From Crocinitomicaceae bacterium (GTDB lineage: Bacteria; Bacteroidota; Bacteroidia; Flavobacteriales_D; Crocinitomicaceae), in the NCBI GenBank assembly GCA_030730025.1, contig JANQWC010000013.1, positions 30,080 through 94,079 of the forward strand: 64,000 nucleotides of DNA, written 5' to 3'. A program made the translations under genes and the position numbers. Shown here in pieces: positions 8,714 to 17,047 of this stretch (position 1 is the first letter of the stretch; the number at the start of each line of letters is the position of its first letter). The notes beneath the pieces were generated by a model, which was not told the origin of the DNA, searched no databases, and saw nothing but the letters and a program-made list of their open reading frames with translations.

Positions 8714-9327
8714 CTGAGCGCATCGACATCCTGCCGTCGCCCAAACAAACCCTGCGCAAAACCAACACCAACAAACCTGTAGCTACCCAAGAAGCCGCTG
8801 CTCCGAGCGCAGCACCTGCATTACCTGTCAAAGAACCAGCCGCCCAACTTAGCCAACCACAGGGCAACGTCAAGGCCAACATCATCTCCATCCGCGAGAC
8901 CCTCGAAAAAGACAAAGCCAGCAATCAACAGGTGCGCCAAGAAGACCTCCCACGCGAAGGCTTCCACCTCGATCACGTCAAAATGTATTGGAAACAATTT
9001 GCGTTTCAGGTCAAGGAAGACGGAATGGAAACCTTCTACAATGCACTGATCAAGCGCGACCCTGTTTTAAAAGGCGACGAAATCCTCGAGCTCACCGTAG
9101 ACAACCTCGTGCAGCAGAACTACATCCAAACACACTTGCTCACCTTCAAAGAGTTCATGCGCAAGCAACTCAACAACTTCTATTTAGACATCGTTTTGGT
9201 GCAAGCTGCGCCAGACGAAGAAGAGGTTAAATTCCTGACGGGCAAAGACAAATTTGCGGCGTTGGCGCGTAAAAACCCCAATCTTCATACGCTCAAAAAC
9301 CGCTTCAATCTCGACATTGACTACTGA
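8704..9327 (+). CDS. dnaX: DNA polymerase III subunit tau-specific C-terminal region (dnaX -1 frame)
   Basis: In the -1 frame relative to gamma, translation continues from the slippery run to TGA at 9325-9327, adding about 206 residues for a tau product near 576. The first ~70 residues are a Pro/Ala/Gln-rich linker (LRKTNTNKP, AAAPSAAPALP). The remainder, from about 8932, is a compact domain (KMYWKQFAFQ ... NNFYLDIVLV) of the type found at the tau C-terminus in Bacteroidota, where tau contacts polymerase or helicase. There is no good independent start: the only early candidate is a GTG at 8932 in mid-domain. This favours expression by frameshift or slippage over a separate gene. Confidence 0.8.
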   Translation, partial: KGLTERIDILPSPKQTLRKTNTNKPVATQEAAAPSAAPALPVKEPAAQLSQPQGNVKANIISIRETLEKDKASNQQVRQEDLPREGFHLDHVKMYWKQFAFQVKEDGMETFYNALIKRDPVLKGDEILELTVDNLVQQNYIQTHLLTFKEFMRKQLNNFYLDIVLVQAAPDEEEVKFLTGKDKFAALARKNPNLHTLKNRFNLDIDY

Positions 9328-10340
9328 TGCAAGCCAAGTGGTTTTTCATTGACTCAGACGCAGAACTACAAGCAGCTGCCGCGCGCTTTCTGGAAAGCTG
9401 GAACACCAATGCGCCTTTTCAAATCAAAAGTTCTGGCACCACCGGCCAGCCACAACTTCAACACTTCAACAAAGCACAATTAAGTTACTCCGCCCAAGCG
9501 AGCATTGAAGCGCTCGGGCTCAATGAAAAAACGCAGGCGCTACTTTGTCTTCCACTTTCTAGTGTGGGTGGGCTCATGCTATTGGCCCGTTCTATCGTCG
9601 GTAATTTTGAAGTACAACTGCAGCTACCAAGTGCCAGACCACTGCAAAACCTGCGTCAAAAAATAGACTTTGTAGCCATGGTGCCCACCCAACTACAACA
9701 AAGCCTGCAGCACGACCTTCATCAACTCAAAGGAATTGCACAAATTTTAGTGGGTGGCGGCCAAATGAGCAGCGATCTCGTTGCGGCTTGCCAGCGAGCC
9801 CAGCTAGAAGTTTGGCATAGTTACGGCATGACCGAAACACTTTCTCATGTGGCCTTGCGCAAAGTAAGCCCCGTAGAAGAACCGTTTTTTCACGCGCTGC
9901 CTGGTATCCATTTTTCGAGCGAAAACGGCTGTTTAGTGATCCATTATCCACAGCTTCAAGAGCAAACAATAGTCACCAAAGATTTGGTCGCGTTGCAAAG
10001 CGCCAGCGCTTTTACATGGCTGGGACGTGCAGACAACGCCATTAATTCGGGCGGTTTCAAGATCATCCCAGAAATATTAGAACGACAACTCGAAATGCAC
10101 ATCGCTGCGCCTTTTTTCATCACTTCGCTACCCGATGACAAATGGGGCCAAATAGTCGCTATTGCGATTGAAGGACAGCAAGCACCTGTATTTCCAGACT
10201 TTCAACAATTAGGATTAAAAACCGCAGAAATTCCTAAAAAATATGCGCTAGTATCTACATTTGAACGCACCGCAACTCAAAAAATAAAGCGCCAAGAAGT
10301 ACTCAAATCACTTGCCAATGCAGACTGGAGATCCATATAA
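9327..10340 (+). CDS. menE: AMP-binding acyl-CoA ligase, probable o-succinylbenzoate-CoA ligase MenE
   Basis: A 337-residue member of the ANL adenylate-forming superfamily. The phosphate-binding motif SSGTTGQPQ lies near residues 36-44, the aromatic SYGMTET motif near 168, an adenosine-contact Asp in LGRADNAINSGG, and the catalytic Lys region near the end (TATQKIKRQEV). It is shorter than the ~450-residue MenE of E. coli, but short forms of this length are usual in Bacteroidota and complete for all core motifs. MenE activates o-succinylbenzoate in menaquinone synthesis; no other men gene is in the window, so the substrate is inferred. Its ATG overlaps the dnaX stop by 1 nt (TGATG), indicating translational coupling. 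Confidence 0.72.
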   Translation: MQAKWFFIDSDAELQAAAARFLESWNTNAPFQIKSSGTTGQPQLQHFNKAQLSYSAQASIEALGLNEKTQALLCLPLSSVGGLMLLARSIVGNFEVQLQLPSARPLQNLRQKIDFVAMVPTQLQQSLQHDLHQLKGIAQILVGGGQMSSDLVAACQRAQLEVWHSYGMTETLSHVALRKVSPVEEPFFHALPGIHFSSENGCLVIHYPQLQEQTIVTKDLVALQSASAFTWLGRADNAINSGGFKIIPEILERQLEMHIAAPFFITSLPDDKWGQIVAIAIEGQQAPVFPDFQQLGLKTAEIPKKYALVSTFERTATQKIKRQEVLKSLANADWRSI

Positions 10341-11184
10341 AATACTCGGATTAAAAGTTGGTGCCACTTCAGAAGAAATCAGGAGCGCATATCGCCGCTT
10401 GGCCAAAAAATACCACCCCGACCGCAATCCATCCGCCTCCGCTGCCGCCAAATTCATTGAAATTCAGGCAGCTTATGAACAACTCAACAGCGGCCAAACG
10501 GCTTCAAAACCCGATGCCGTAGAGCAACAATACCGCGCCCAACAAGCGCAATACGACCAAGACCTCGAAGCCTACAAGAAACAACGCGCGGCGGCCCGAG
10601 AAAAATTAAGGCAACAAAAACAACAAGAAGAAAATTACAAAATCGCTTATCTGCAACAATTGAAGAGCGGTAAAATCGGCCGCTGGCACCGCGCCGTAGC
10701 TGTTGCAGGCGCTTTATTATTTTTGGTACTTTGGATTGATTTTTTCTTGCCCAAAAAGCAAGTACCGATTCGCGTTTCAGCCTACGGGCTGCATGCTTAC
10801 AGCAGCGTAGATGGCCACCTGGTACAGTTGTTCAAAAGCACCGATGAACGCGCTTTTTGGGTAGCCGACTACCTGAGCCAAAACCTGCCCAAAACTCAAA
10901 ATTTACGCAGCATAGAAACCCCGTGGTTGCATCAAGTCAAGGCACTGAACTTTCACGACGGGCTTTACGAACTCAGCGTGCCCATTCATTTTAGCTTTTA
11001 TTGGGCGCAAATCTGGGTCAGCTTACTCTTTTTAATCCCGGTACTTTCTTGGTATTTGGCAAGCGCAGACATCATTTTTGTAGCGGGTTCTTTTGTATCG
11101 AGATATGCCATATTAGGTTTCATGCTGTGGTTTTTAGTCAGCGAAAACCGTTTTATTCACTTGCTAAGTTTCGGGCAATTATGA
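10318..11184 (+). CDS. J-domain membrane protein
   Basis: A 288-residue protein with an N-terminal J domain (residues ~5-65) and an intact HPD motif at H33-P34-D35. A charged Gln/Lys-rich helix follows (residues ~70-115), then one membrane segment (~125-143), an extracytoplasmic stretch, and two more membrane segments near residues 225-245 and 250-275. It has neither the Gly/Phe region nor the zinc fingers of true DnaJ, so it is probably a membrane-tethered DnaK co-chaperone. The ATG at 10318 overlaps menE by 23 nt; a TTG at 10312 is less likely. The 3' end overlaps nth by ATGA, so the four genes form one operon. Confidence 0.82.
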   Translation: MQTGDPYKILGLKVGATSEEIRSAYRRLAKKYHPDRNPSASAAAKFIEIQAAYEQLNSGQTASKPDAVEQQYRAQQAQYDQDLEAYKKQRAAAREKLRQQKQQEENYKIAYLQQLKSGKIGRWHRAVAVAGALLFLVLWIDFFLPKKQVPIRVSAYGLHAYSSVDGHLVQLFKSTDERAFWVADYLSQNLPKTQNLRSIETPWLHQVKALNFHDGLYELSVPIHFSFYWAQIWVSLLFLIPVLSWYLASADIIFVAGSFVSRYAILGFMLWFLVSENRFIHLLSFGQL

Positions 11185-11828
11185 GCACAAAAAAAGAAAA
11201 ATCAAAATACATCATCGAGACACTAGAAGCGCTTTATCCAGAGACGCCCATCCCGCTCGATCACAAAGACCCCTACACACTTCTGGTGGCAGTTTTGCTC
11301 TCTGCGCAATGCACTGATGCGCGGGTCAATACGGTTACACCAAGTTTGTTTGCACTGGCCGACAATCCGTTTGAAATGGCTGCGCAACCCGTCGAAAAGA
11401 TCCAACAAATTATTAGGCCTTGTGGGCTTTCTCCCAAAAAAGCAGCTGCTATTTCGCAGTTATCTCAAATATTGGTTGAAAAATATAACGGTGAAGTTCC
11501 GCAAAGCTTTGCTGCGCTAGAAGAATTGCCAGGCGTCGGACACAAAACGGCGTCGGTTGTGATGTCTCAGGCTTTTGGCTTTGCCGCCTTTCCTGTCGAT
11601 ACGCACATCCATCGTTTGCTCACGCGCTGGGGCCTTACGAGCGGAAAAAACGTGGAGCAAACAGAGCGCGATGCCAAAAAATTGTTTCCGGAAGCCTCTT
11701 GGAACAAACTACATTTACAAATCATCTTTTACGGTCGGGAGTACTCCCCTGCGCGTTCGCCAAAGCGCGAAAAGGATTTCATTACCCAGCAAATTGGCAC
11801 CGCCAAGGCCCTCAAAGAACTTTGTTGA
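11181..11828 (+). CDS. nth: Endonuclease III-type DNA glycosylase/AP lyase without iron-sulfur cysteines
   Basis: A 215-residue HhH-GPD base-excision repair enzyme. The helix-hairpin-helix is LPGVGHKTASVV with catalytic Lys at residue 122, and the catalytic Asp is residue 140 in FPVDTHIHR, matching the E. coli Lys120/Asp138 spacing. The usual C-terminal Cx6Cx2Cx5C cluster motif is missing: after FYGREYSPARSPKREK the only Cys is the last residue. No alternative frame restores the cysteines, so this appears to be a cluster-less form and not a frameshift. The ATG overlaps the J-domain gene stop (ATGA). A longer upstream start in this frame would overlap the J-domain gene by 180 nt and is not credible. 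Confidence 0.9.
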   Translation: MSTKKEKSKYIIETLEALYPETPIPLDHKDPYTLLVAVLLSAQCTDARVNTVTPSLFALADNPFEMAAQPVEKIQQIIRPCGLSPKKAAAISQLSQILVEKYNGEVPQSFAALEELPGVGHKTASVVMSQAFGFAAFPVDTHIHRLLTRWGLTSGKNVEQTERDAKKLFPEASWNKLHLQIIFYGREYSPARSPKREKDFITQQIGTAKALKELC

Positions 11829-11830
11829 TT

Positions 11831-11844
11831 TCAACAATTGTTGA
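11831..11844. repeat. 14-bp palindrome between nth and dnaB
   Basis: TCAACAATTGTTGA is a perfect palindrome just after the nth stop. A second hairpin-forming sequence, AGCGAA-GCTT-TTCGCT, lies at 11879-11894. Neither is followed by a T run, so I do not call a terminator; they may be operator sites. Confidence 0.3.
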
Positions 11845-11911
11845 TAACCATCCTTTACAACTTTTTCATAACTAAGAGAGCGAAGCTTTTCGCTTTGAGG
11901 TAGCCTTTAGC

Positions 11912-11919
11912 TATATTTG
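11912..11919 (+). promoter_or_regulatory. -7 box TATATTTG for dnaB
   Basis: An exact TAnnTTTG element followed by TTCA and the dnaB ATG at 11924. The 4-nt spacing predicts a leaderless dnaB mRNA. Confidence 0.65.
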
Positions 11920-11923
11920 TTCA

Positions 11924-13474
11924 ATGGACGCACCTGACAACAATCGCAAACCTATTGCACGCATCAAAACCCAAGCCCAGCCTTTTGCTGAATTGGGTAG
12001 AATACCACCTCAAGCAATTGACATTGAACAAGTTGTGCTTGGCGCCATGATGCTAGAAAGCAGAGCCATCAACGACACCATCGATATTCTTTCTGAAAAG
12101 ACTTTCTACGATGTGCGTCACCAATATATTTTCAAATCCATCCGCGCACTTTTCGCCGCCACCAACCCCATCGACTTGGTAACGGTTACTTCGCACCTTC
12201 AAAAAAGTGGCGAACTCGAACTTGCAGGCGGTGCAAGCTATATAAGCTCCCTGACCACCCGCGTAGCGAGTGCGGCTCACGTTCAGCACCACGCGCGTAT
12301 CTTGGCAGAAAAATTTATCAAAAGAGAGCTCATCAATGTGAGTTCAAAAATCATCCGCGACGCCTACGACGACACCCGCGATGTCTTTGATTTACTCAAC
12401 GACGCCGAGTCTGACCTCTTCAGCATTGCCGAAAACAATATGTCTAAGCAAGTGGGCTCGATGTCCTATATCGTACAAGAAGCCATCCACGAAATCGAAC
12501 TCGCCTCCAAAAACACCGACGGCGTTTCGGGAATTCCTACTGGTTTTCACGACCTCGACAAAGTCACTTCTGGTTGGCAACGCTCCGACATGATCGTACT
12601 CGCCGCCCGCCCAGGTATGGGTAAAACGGCTTTTGTCCTTTCAATGGCACGCAACACCGCCGTAGATTACGGCAAAGGCGTAGCAGTTTTCTCGCTCGAG
12701 ATGTCTTCGGTGCAGTTGGTCAAGCGTCTGATTGCCTCTGAATCGCGCATTTCTGCCGAAAAACTCAGAAAAGGAGACCTCAAAGAGCACGAATTTCAAC
12801 AACTACACTCCCGCATCGGTAAGTTGGCCGAAGCACCTATCTTTATCGACGACACCCCGGGGATCAATATTTTTGACTTCAGGGCAAAATGCCGCAGGCT
12901 CAAGGCGCAGCACAATATCGAGCTGATCATCATCGACTACTTGCAGCTGATGAGCGCCAAAGACTCCAAAAGTGGCGGTAACCGCGAGCAAGAAATCTCA
13001 ACTATTTCGCGCTCGATCAAAGAAATCGCCAAAGAACTCAATGTCCCGATCATTGCGCTCTCTCAGTTGAGCCGTTCGGTAGAGACGCGCGGCGGAGACA
13101 AACGCCCGATGCTCTCCGACTTGCGTGAATCAGGAGCCATTGAGCAAGATGCCGATATCGTGTCGTTCATCTATCGCCCAGAATACTACGACCTCACCCA
13201 AGATGCCGACGGTAATTCTACACTCGGCATCGGCGAGATCATCATCGCCAAACACCGTAACGGTGCGCTCAAAAATGTCAGGTTGCGCTTTGTTCCAGAA
13301 TTTGCGCGTTTTGAAAACATCGATGAAGTAGAAGCCCTAGACCTTTCTGGCACCACCAACACGGGCCTCAATCAATTCAACCAAGAATTCAACACCTACA
13401 CCATTAAAAGTAAAATGGACGATAGCAATGAAGATATTTTCAGCAAAGAAAACAATGACGAAGATCCCTTCTAA
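11924..13474 (+). CDS. dnaB: Replicative DNA helicase DnaB
   Basis: A 516-residue hexameric helicase that unwinds DNA ahead of the replication fork. The N-terminal DnaB domain (IPPQAIDIEQVVLGAMM, residues ~25-130) is followed by a linker and a RecA-like ATPase. Walker A lies in AARPGMGKTAF near residue 230, Walker B in IIIDYLQLM, and the DnaB-specific SQLSRSVE and LRESGAIEQDAD segments are present. No intein interrupts it. The C-terminal ~50 residues are acidic and Asn-rich. The 3' end overlaps the next gene by 20 nt. It has its own promoter, separate from the dnaX operon just upstream. Confidence 0.97.
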   Translation: MDAPDNNRKPIARIKTQAQPFAELGRIPPQAIDIEQVVLGAMMLESRAINDTIDILSEKTFYDVRHQYIFKSIRALFAATNPIDLVTVTSHLQKSGELELAGGASYISSLTTRVASAAHVQHHARILAEKFIKRELINVSSKIIRDAYDDTRDVFDLLNDAESDLFSIAENNMSKQVGSMSYIVQEAIHEIELASKNTDGVSGIPTGFHDLDKVTSGWQRSDMIVLAARPGMGKTAFVLSMARNTAVDYGKGVAVFSLEMSSVQLVKRLIASESRISAEKLRKGDLKEHEFQQLHSRIGKLAEAPIFIDDTPGINIFDFRAKCRRLKAQHNIELIIIDYLQLMSAKDSKSGGNREQEISTISRSIKEIAKELNVPIIALSQLSRSVETRGGDKRPMLSDLRESGAIEQDADIVSFIYRPEYYDLTQDADGNSTLGIGEIIIAKHRNGALKNVRLRFVPEFARFENIDEVEALDLSGTTNTGLNQFNQEFNTYTIKSKMDDSNEDIFSKENNDEDPF

Positions 13475-14732
13475 ACTGCTCCTCATCTTTTTTAGTCTCC
13501 TGTTCAGTTTCCAGAGTTGGAGCACGCAAATTCTCGTGCCCATGGACGACGCACAGCGCGATCACCTAAAGGCCTATGGCTTGGCCTACTGGACACTCGA
13601 GAACCAAATCACCATCGAATGGCTGCTCAATTACCGCGGCGGCAGCTTTTTGATTCCGCACCTGCAACGCATTGAAGAAGAATTGCTCTTGCGCAACATC
13701 AGCTATCAAGTTTTGGCCGATGGTCAGGTCAACAAAATCAAGAGCGACATTGCCGACCCTGAGGTCAATATGGAAGTGGTGCAATTGGAAAAAGCCCCAA
13801 AAATTGCAGTATACACGCCGCCCAACAAACTCCCCTGGGACGACGCCGTTACGCTCGTCTTGACTTACGCAGAGATAAAATACGACAAAATCTACGACTC
13901 CGCCATTGTCAATGGCATCTTGCCCAAATACGATTGGCTGCACCTGCACCACGAAGATTTCACTGGGCAATACGGCAAGTTCTACAGCTCTGCTCGCATG
14001 CAAAGTTGGTACCAGCAAGAGGTGCAGCGCTCGGAAGCCGCCGCCGCCAAACTCGGTTTTGCCTCTACGGCCGCATTGAAAAGAGCTGTTGCCCTTAATA
14101 TCCGCAATTTTGTAATTGGAGGCGGCTTCTTGTTTACGATGTGTTCGGGAACCGATTCTTTTGACATTGCCCTGGCAGCTCAAGGCGTAGACATCCAAGA
14201 AGCGATTTTTGATGGCACACCATCAGATCCGCGCGCCCAAGAAAAGCTGGACTTCAACCAGACCTTTGCGTTTCAAGATTTCCACATCATCAAAGACCCT
14301 ATGGTCTATGAATACAGCGACATCGATGGCACCGACTTGCGCACCCAGCGCCAAATCACCGAAAAATCAGACCAATTTACGCTCTTTGACTTTTCAGCCA
14401 AATGGGATGTCGTACCCACTATGCTCACGCAATGCCATGTAGATGTCATCAATGGTTTCATGGGGCAAACTACCGACTTCCACAAAGAGTTCATCAAGCC
14501 GAATGTCCTCGTTTTGGGTGAAAACAAAGCGGCCAATACCGCAAAATACGTGCATGGCTCTTACGGACAAGGCACCTGGACTTTCTATGGTGGCCACGAC
14601 CCCGAAGATTACCAACACCTCGTCGGCGATCCGCCAACCGACCTCAATCTGCACCCTAATTCACCAGGTTATCGTCTGATTCTCAACAACATTCTCTTTC
14701 CAGCAGCTAAAAAACAAAAACGCAAGACATAG
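13455..14732 (+). CDS. Exported protein commonly labelled asparagine synthetase B (function doubtful)
   Basis: A 425-residue protein with a signal peptide (MTKIPSKLLL core, ending near FQSWS). Conserved-looking stretches include MDDAQRDHLKAYG, EWLLNYRGGSF, CSGTDSFDIALA and GGHDPEDYQH. I recall Bacteroidota homologues being labelled asparagine synthetase B. The protein has neither an N-terminal catalytic Cys nor a PP-loop (SGGxDS) of real asparagine synthetases, and it is exported, so the label is probably wrong. The CSGTDS and GGHDPEDY segments resemble a class I amidotransferase/ThuA-like fold; that is a guess. An ATG at 13428 would lengthen the dnaB overlap and spoil the signal peptide. Confidence 0.7.
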   Translation: MTKIPSKLLLIFFSLLFSFQSWSTQILVPMDDAQRDHLKAYGLAYWTLENQITIEWLLNYRGGSFLIPHLQRIEEELLLRNISYQVLADGQVNKIKSDIADPEVNMEVVQLEKAPKIAVYTPPNKLPWDDAVTLVLTYAEIKYDKIYDSAIVNGILPKYDWLHLHHEDFTGQYGKFYSSARMQSWYQQEVQRSEAAAAKLGFASTAALKRAVALNIRNFVIGGGFLFTMCSGTDSFDIALAAQGVDIQEAIFDGTPSDPRAQEKLDFNQTFAFQDFHIIKDPMVYEYSDIDGTDLRTQRQITEKSDQFTLFDFSAKWDVVPTMLTQCHVDVINGFMGQTTDFHKEFIKPNVLVLGENKAANTAKYVHGSYGQGTWTFYGGHDPEDYQHLVGDPPTDLNLHPNSPGYRLILNNILFPAAKKQKRKT

Positions 14733-14840
14733 TTTTTCAAAAGAAGCGTTTGATTTCGCATTTTTTTACTTAAACTTGCATCGAATTTCCAATCGCCCAT
14801 TTCAGGGCCAGCTCCAAATTCAGCTTATAACTTACCATTG

Positions 14841-16505
14841 ATGGATTTAAAGACCTTAGAGAGTAAAAAAATCTCGGACTTACGTGTTATTGCACAAAGC
14901 CTTGGCATTGACGCCGGCAGTCTCAAGAAAAACGAACTCATCACCGCAATTAGCGGTAAAACCGTTGCAGCCGAAGCTACAGCTCCTTCTGGCGACGATA
15001 CCCCAAGCCCTGCCCGCAAGCGCGGACGCAAGCCTAAAAACCCAGATGCTCAATTAAATATCCCTTTAGAAGCGACAGCCACTGAAGCCACACCAATTGA
15101 AGCAAAAGAAACGGAACAAAAAAGCGCTCCTGAGCCGCGTCAGCGCCAACCGCAACAGCAGCAACAGCGCTTTGAAAACCGCGAGCGCCAACCAAGACCA
15201 AATCAAGATCAACCGCGTTCAACTCAAGACCAACCGCGACCACAGCACAATCAGCAGCGCTCCAATCAAGATCAGGCGCGTACCAATCAAGATCAAGGCA
15301 ATCAGCAAGATCAAAACAGACCGCAACACAAACATGTGCCTGCAGCTGATGTGACCGAAGAGGTACTCAGAGAAGAGCATTTCGACCTCGTTGGTATTGT
15401 TTCTGCCGAAGGCGTTTTAGAAGTGATCCAAGATGGCTATGGTTTCTTGCGTTCTTCAGACTACAACTACCTGCCTTCTCCAGACGATATCTACGTTTCT
15501 CAAAACCAAATCAAACTTTTTGGTCTCAAAACAGGCGATACCGTCAAGGGCACCATTCGCCCGCCAAGAGAAGGTGAAAAATTCTTCCCGCTTGTTAAAG
15601 TAGAATCCATCAACGGTCGCGACCCGTCTTACATCCGTGACCGCGTGCCGTTTCAATACCTCACACCTTTATTCCCTTCGGAAAAATTCAAATTGACCGG
15701 ACACGCCCAAGAAACACTTTCGACGCGCGTCATGGATCTCTTTGCCCCCATCGGAAAGGGCCAGCGCGGCATGATCGTCGCTCAGCCTAAAACGGGTAAA
15801 ACCATGCTCCTCAAAGATGTGGCCAACGCTATTGCCGCCAACCACCCCGAAACCTACCTCATCGTTTTGCTCATCGACGAACGTCCTGAGGAGGTAACAG
15901 ACATGGCCCGTTCTGTGAAGGCAGAAGTCATTGCGTCCACCTTTGACGAACCAGCAGACCGCCACGTGAAAGTTGCCAACATGGTACTTGAAAAAGCGAA
16001 ACGCATGGTAGAATGCGGACACGACGTCTGTATCTTACTCGACTCCATTACGCGTTTGGCGCGTGCCTACAACACCGTTTCGCCAGCATCCGGCAAAGTC
16101 CTTTCTGGCGGTGTAGACGCCAATGCACTCCACAAACCAAAACGATTCTTTGGTTCTGCTCGCAAAATCGAAAACGGCGGATCCCTTTCCATTTTGGCTA
16201 CAGCACTCACCGAAACCGGCTCCAAAATGGATGAAGTCATCTTTGAGGAATTCAAAGGAACGGGCAACATGGAGCTCCAACTCGACAGAAAAATATCGAA
16301 TCGCCGCATTTATCCGGCAATTGACATCACTGCATCTGGTACGCGTCGCGAAGACCTACTCGTGGGCAAAGATGTATTGCAACGCGTATGGCTCTTGCGC
16401 AAATTTATTGCCGACATGAACCCTGTTGAAGCGATGGAATTCATGAAATCTCACATGGAAAACACCCTCTCGAACGAGGAATTTTTGGTCTCAATGAATA
16501 GCTAA
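14841..16505 (+). CDS. rho: Transcription termination factor Rho with low-complexity insertion
   Basis: A 554-residue RNA-dependent ATPase/translocase. It has a Rho N domain (residues 1-45, [17 protein letters not shown]), then a ~120-residue disordered Arg/Gln/Asn/Asp-rich linker with repeated NQDQ and QDQPR units. The cold-shock RNA-binding domain follows ([12 protein letters not shown]). The motor domain shows Walker A in VAQPKTGKT, Walker B in [15 protein letters not shown] and the Q/R-loop segment [13 protein letters not shown]. Long insertions at this position are typical of Bacteroidota Rho. A TTG one codon upstream is possible, but ATG at 14841 is the likely start. The stop overlaps the next ATG by 1 nt (TAATG). 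Confidence 0.96.
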   Translation: MDLKTLESKKISDLRVIAQSLGIDAGSLKKNELITAISGKTVAAEATAPSGDDTPSPARKRGRKPKNPDAQLNIPLEATATEATPIEAKETEQKSAPEPRQRQPQQQQQRFENRERQPRPNQDQPRSTQDQPRPQHNQQRSNQDQARTNQDQGNQQDQNRPQHKHVPAADVTEEVLREEHFDLVGIVSAEGVLEVIQDGYGFLRSSDYNYLPSPDDIYVSQNQIKLFGLKTGDTVKGTIRPPREGEKFFPLVKVESINGRDPSYIRDRVPFQYLTPLFPSEKFKLTGHAQETLSTRVMDLFAPIGKGQRGMIVAQPKTGKTMLLKDVANAIAANHPETYLIVLLIDERPEEVTDMARSVKAEVIASTFDEPADRHVKVANMVLEKAKRMVECGHDVCILLDSITRLARAYNTVSPASGKVLSGGVDANALHKPKRFFGSARKIENGGSLSILATALTETGSKMDEVIFEEFKGTGNMELQLDRKISNRRIYPAIDITASGTRREDLLVGKDVLQRVWLLRKFIADMNPVEAMEFMKSHMENTLSNEEFLVSMNS

Positions 16506-17047
16506 TGAAAAAAGGTTGGCTTTATGGTTTGGTTTTTGGCAGTTTTTGGATTGCATTCAAAATGTTGGCCTTTCTACTCGATTTCCAGCTCGATCAAATT
16601 CAGCCCTTCGTTTTACTGAACATGGCCTTACTGACTGCCGCCATTGCTTTTTTCATGTATCGCAAAAAAAGATTTGGCAGTCCAGAAAGCAACATTTTAA
16701 CAGATATCAAAGCGGGGCTGAGCGTGGGCCTACCCTATACGCTTGTTGTCAGTTTTTTCTTGTTCTTTTATTACCAAGATATCTACCCAGAGTTCAACGA
16801 AAAGAAAAGAGCCGCTTATGAAAAGCGCATGGACAGCCCCGAAGAAATCGCTGCCATTCGCAAAGCAAATAGTGCCTTAGAAAACAAAAGCGACGGCGAA
16901 ATAGTAGAAATGGCGCGCAAAAACACCGCTATGATGTACGACCCGCAATTTACCTTGAGCGTGAGCTTACTGGCACTTTTGGTATATAGTACGCTAAACA
17001 GCTTGCTCATTGCGGTCATTTACCGCAGGGTGGTCTTTAGAGACTAG
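16505..17047 (+). CDS. DUF4199 membrane protein
   Basis: A 180-residue membrane protein matching the DUF4199 pattern common in Bacteroidota: two N-terminal membrane segments (residues ~4-20 and 33-50), a third at ~70-90, then a ~65-residue amphipathic loop with charged repeats (YPEFNEKKRAAYEKRM), and a last membrane segment near the C-terminus. Function is unknown. It is coupled to rho by a TAATG overlap, so it is cotranscribed with it. Its 3' end overlaps the convergent mpl gene by 11 bp. Confidence 0.85.
   Translation: MKKGWLYGLVFGSFWIAFKMLAFLLDFQLDQIQPFVLLNMALLTAAIAFFMYRKKRFGSPESNILTDIKAGLSVGLPYTLVVSFFLFFYYQDIYPEFNEKKRAAYEKRMDSPEEIAAIRKANSALENKSDGEIVEMARKNTAMMYDPQFTLSVSLLALLVYSTLNSLLIAVIYRRVVFRD

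Noticed and set aside
8932..9327. Independent gene starting at GTG 8932
   Set aside because: The same frame is open all the way back to the dnaX slippery run, and the GTG is inside the tau region; a frameshifted extension is the better explanation.
13566..14198. Leftward frame of 210 codons
   Set aside because: Entirely antisense to the signal-peptide-bearing 13455-14732 gene, with no family resemblance; a frame shadow.
14733..14780. Terminator after the 13455-14732 gene
   Set aside because: A GCG/CGC pairing before a T run is visible, but the stem is only three pairs; too weak to call.
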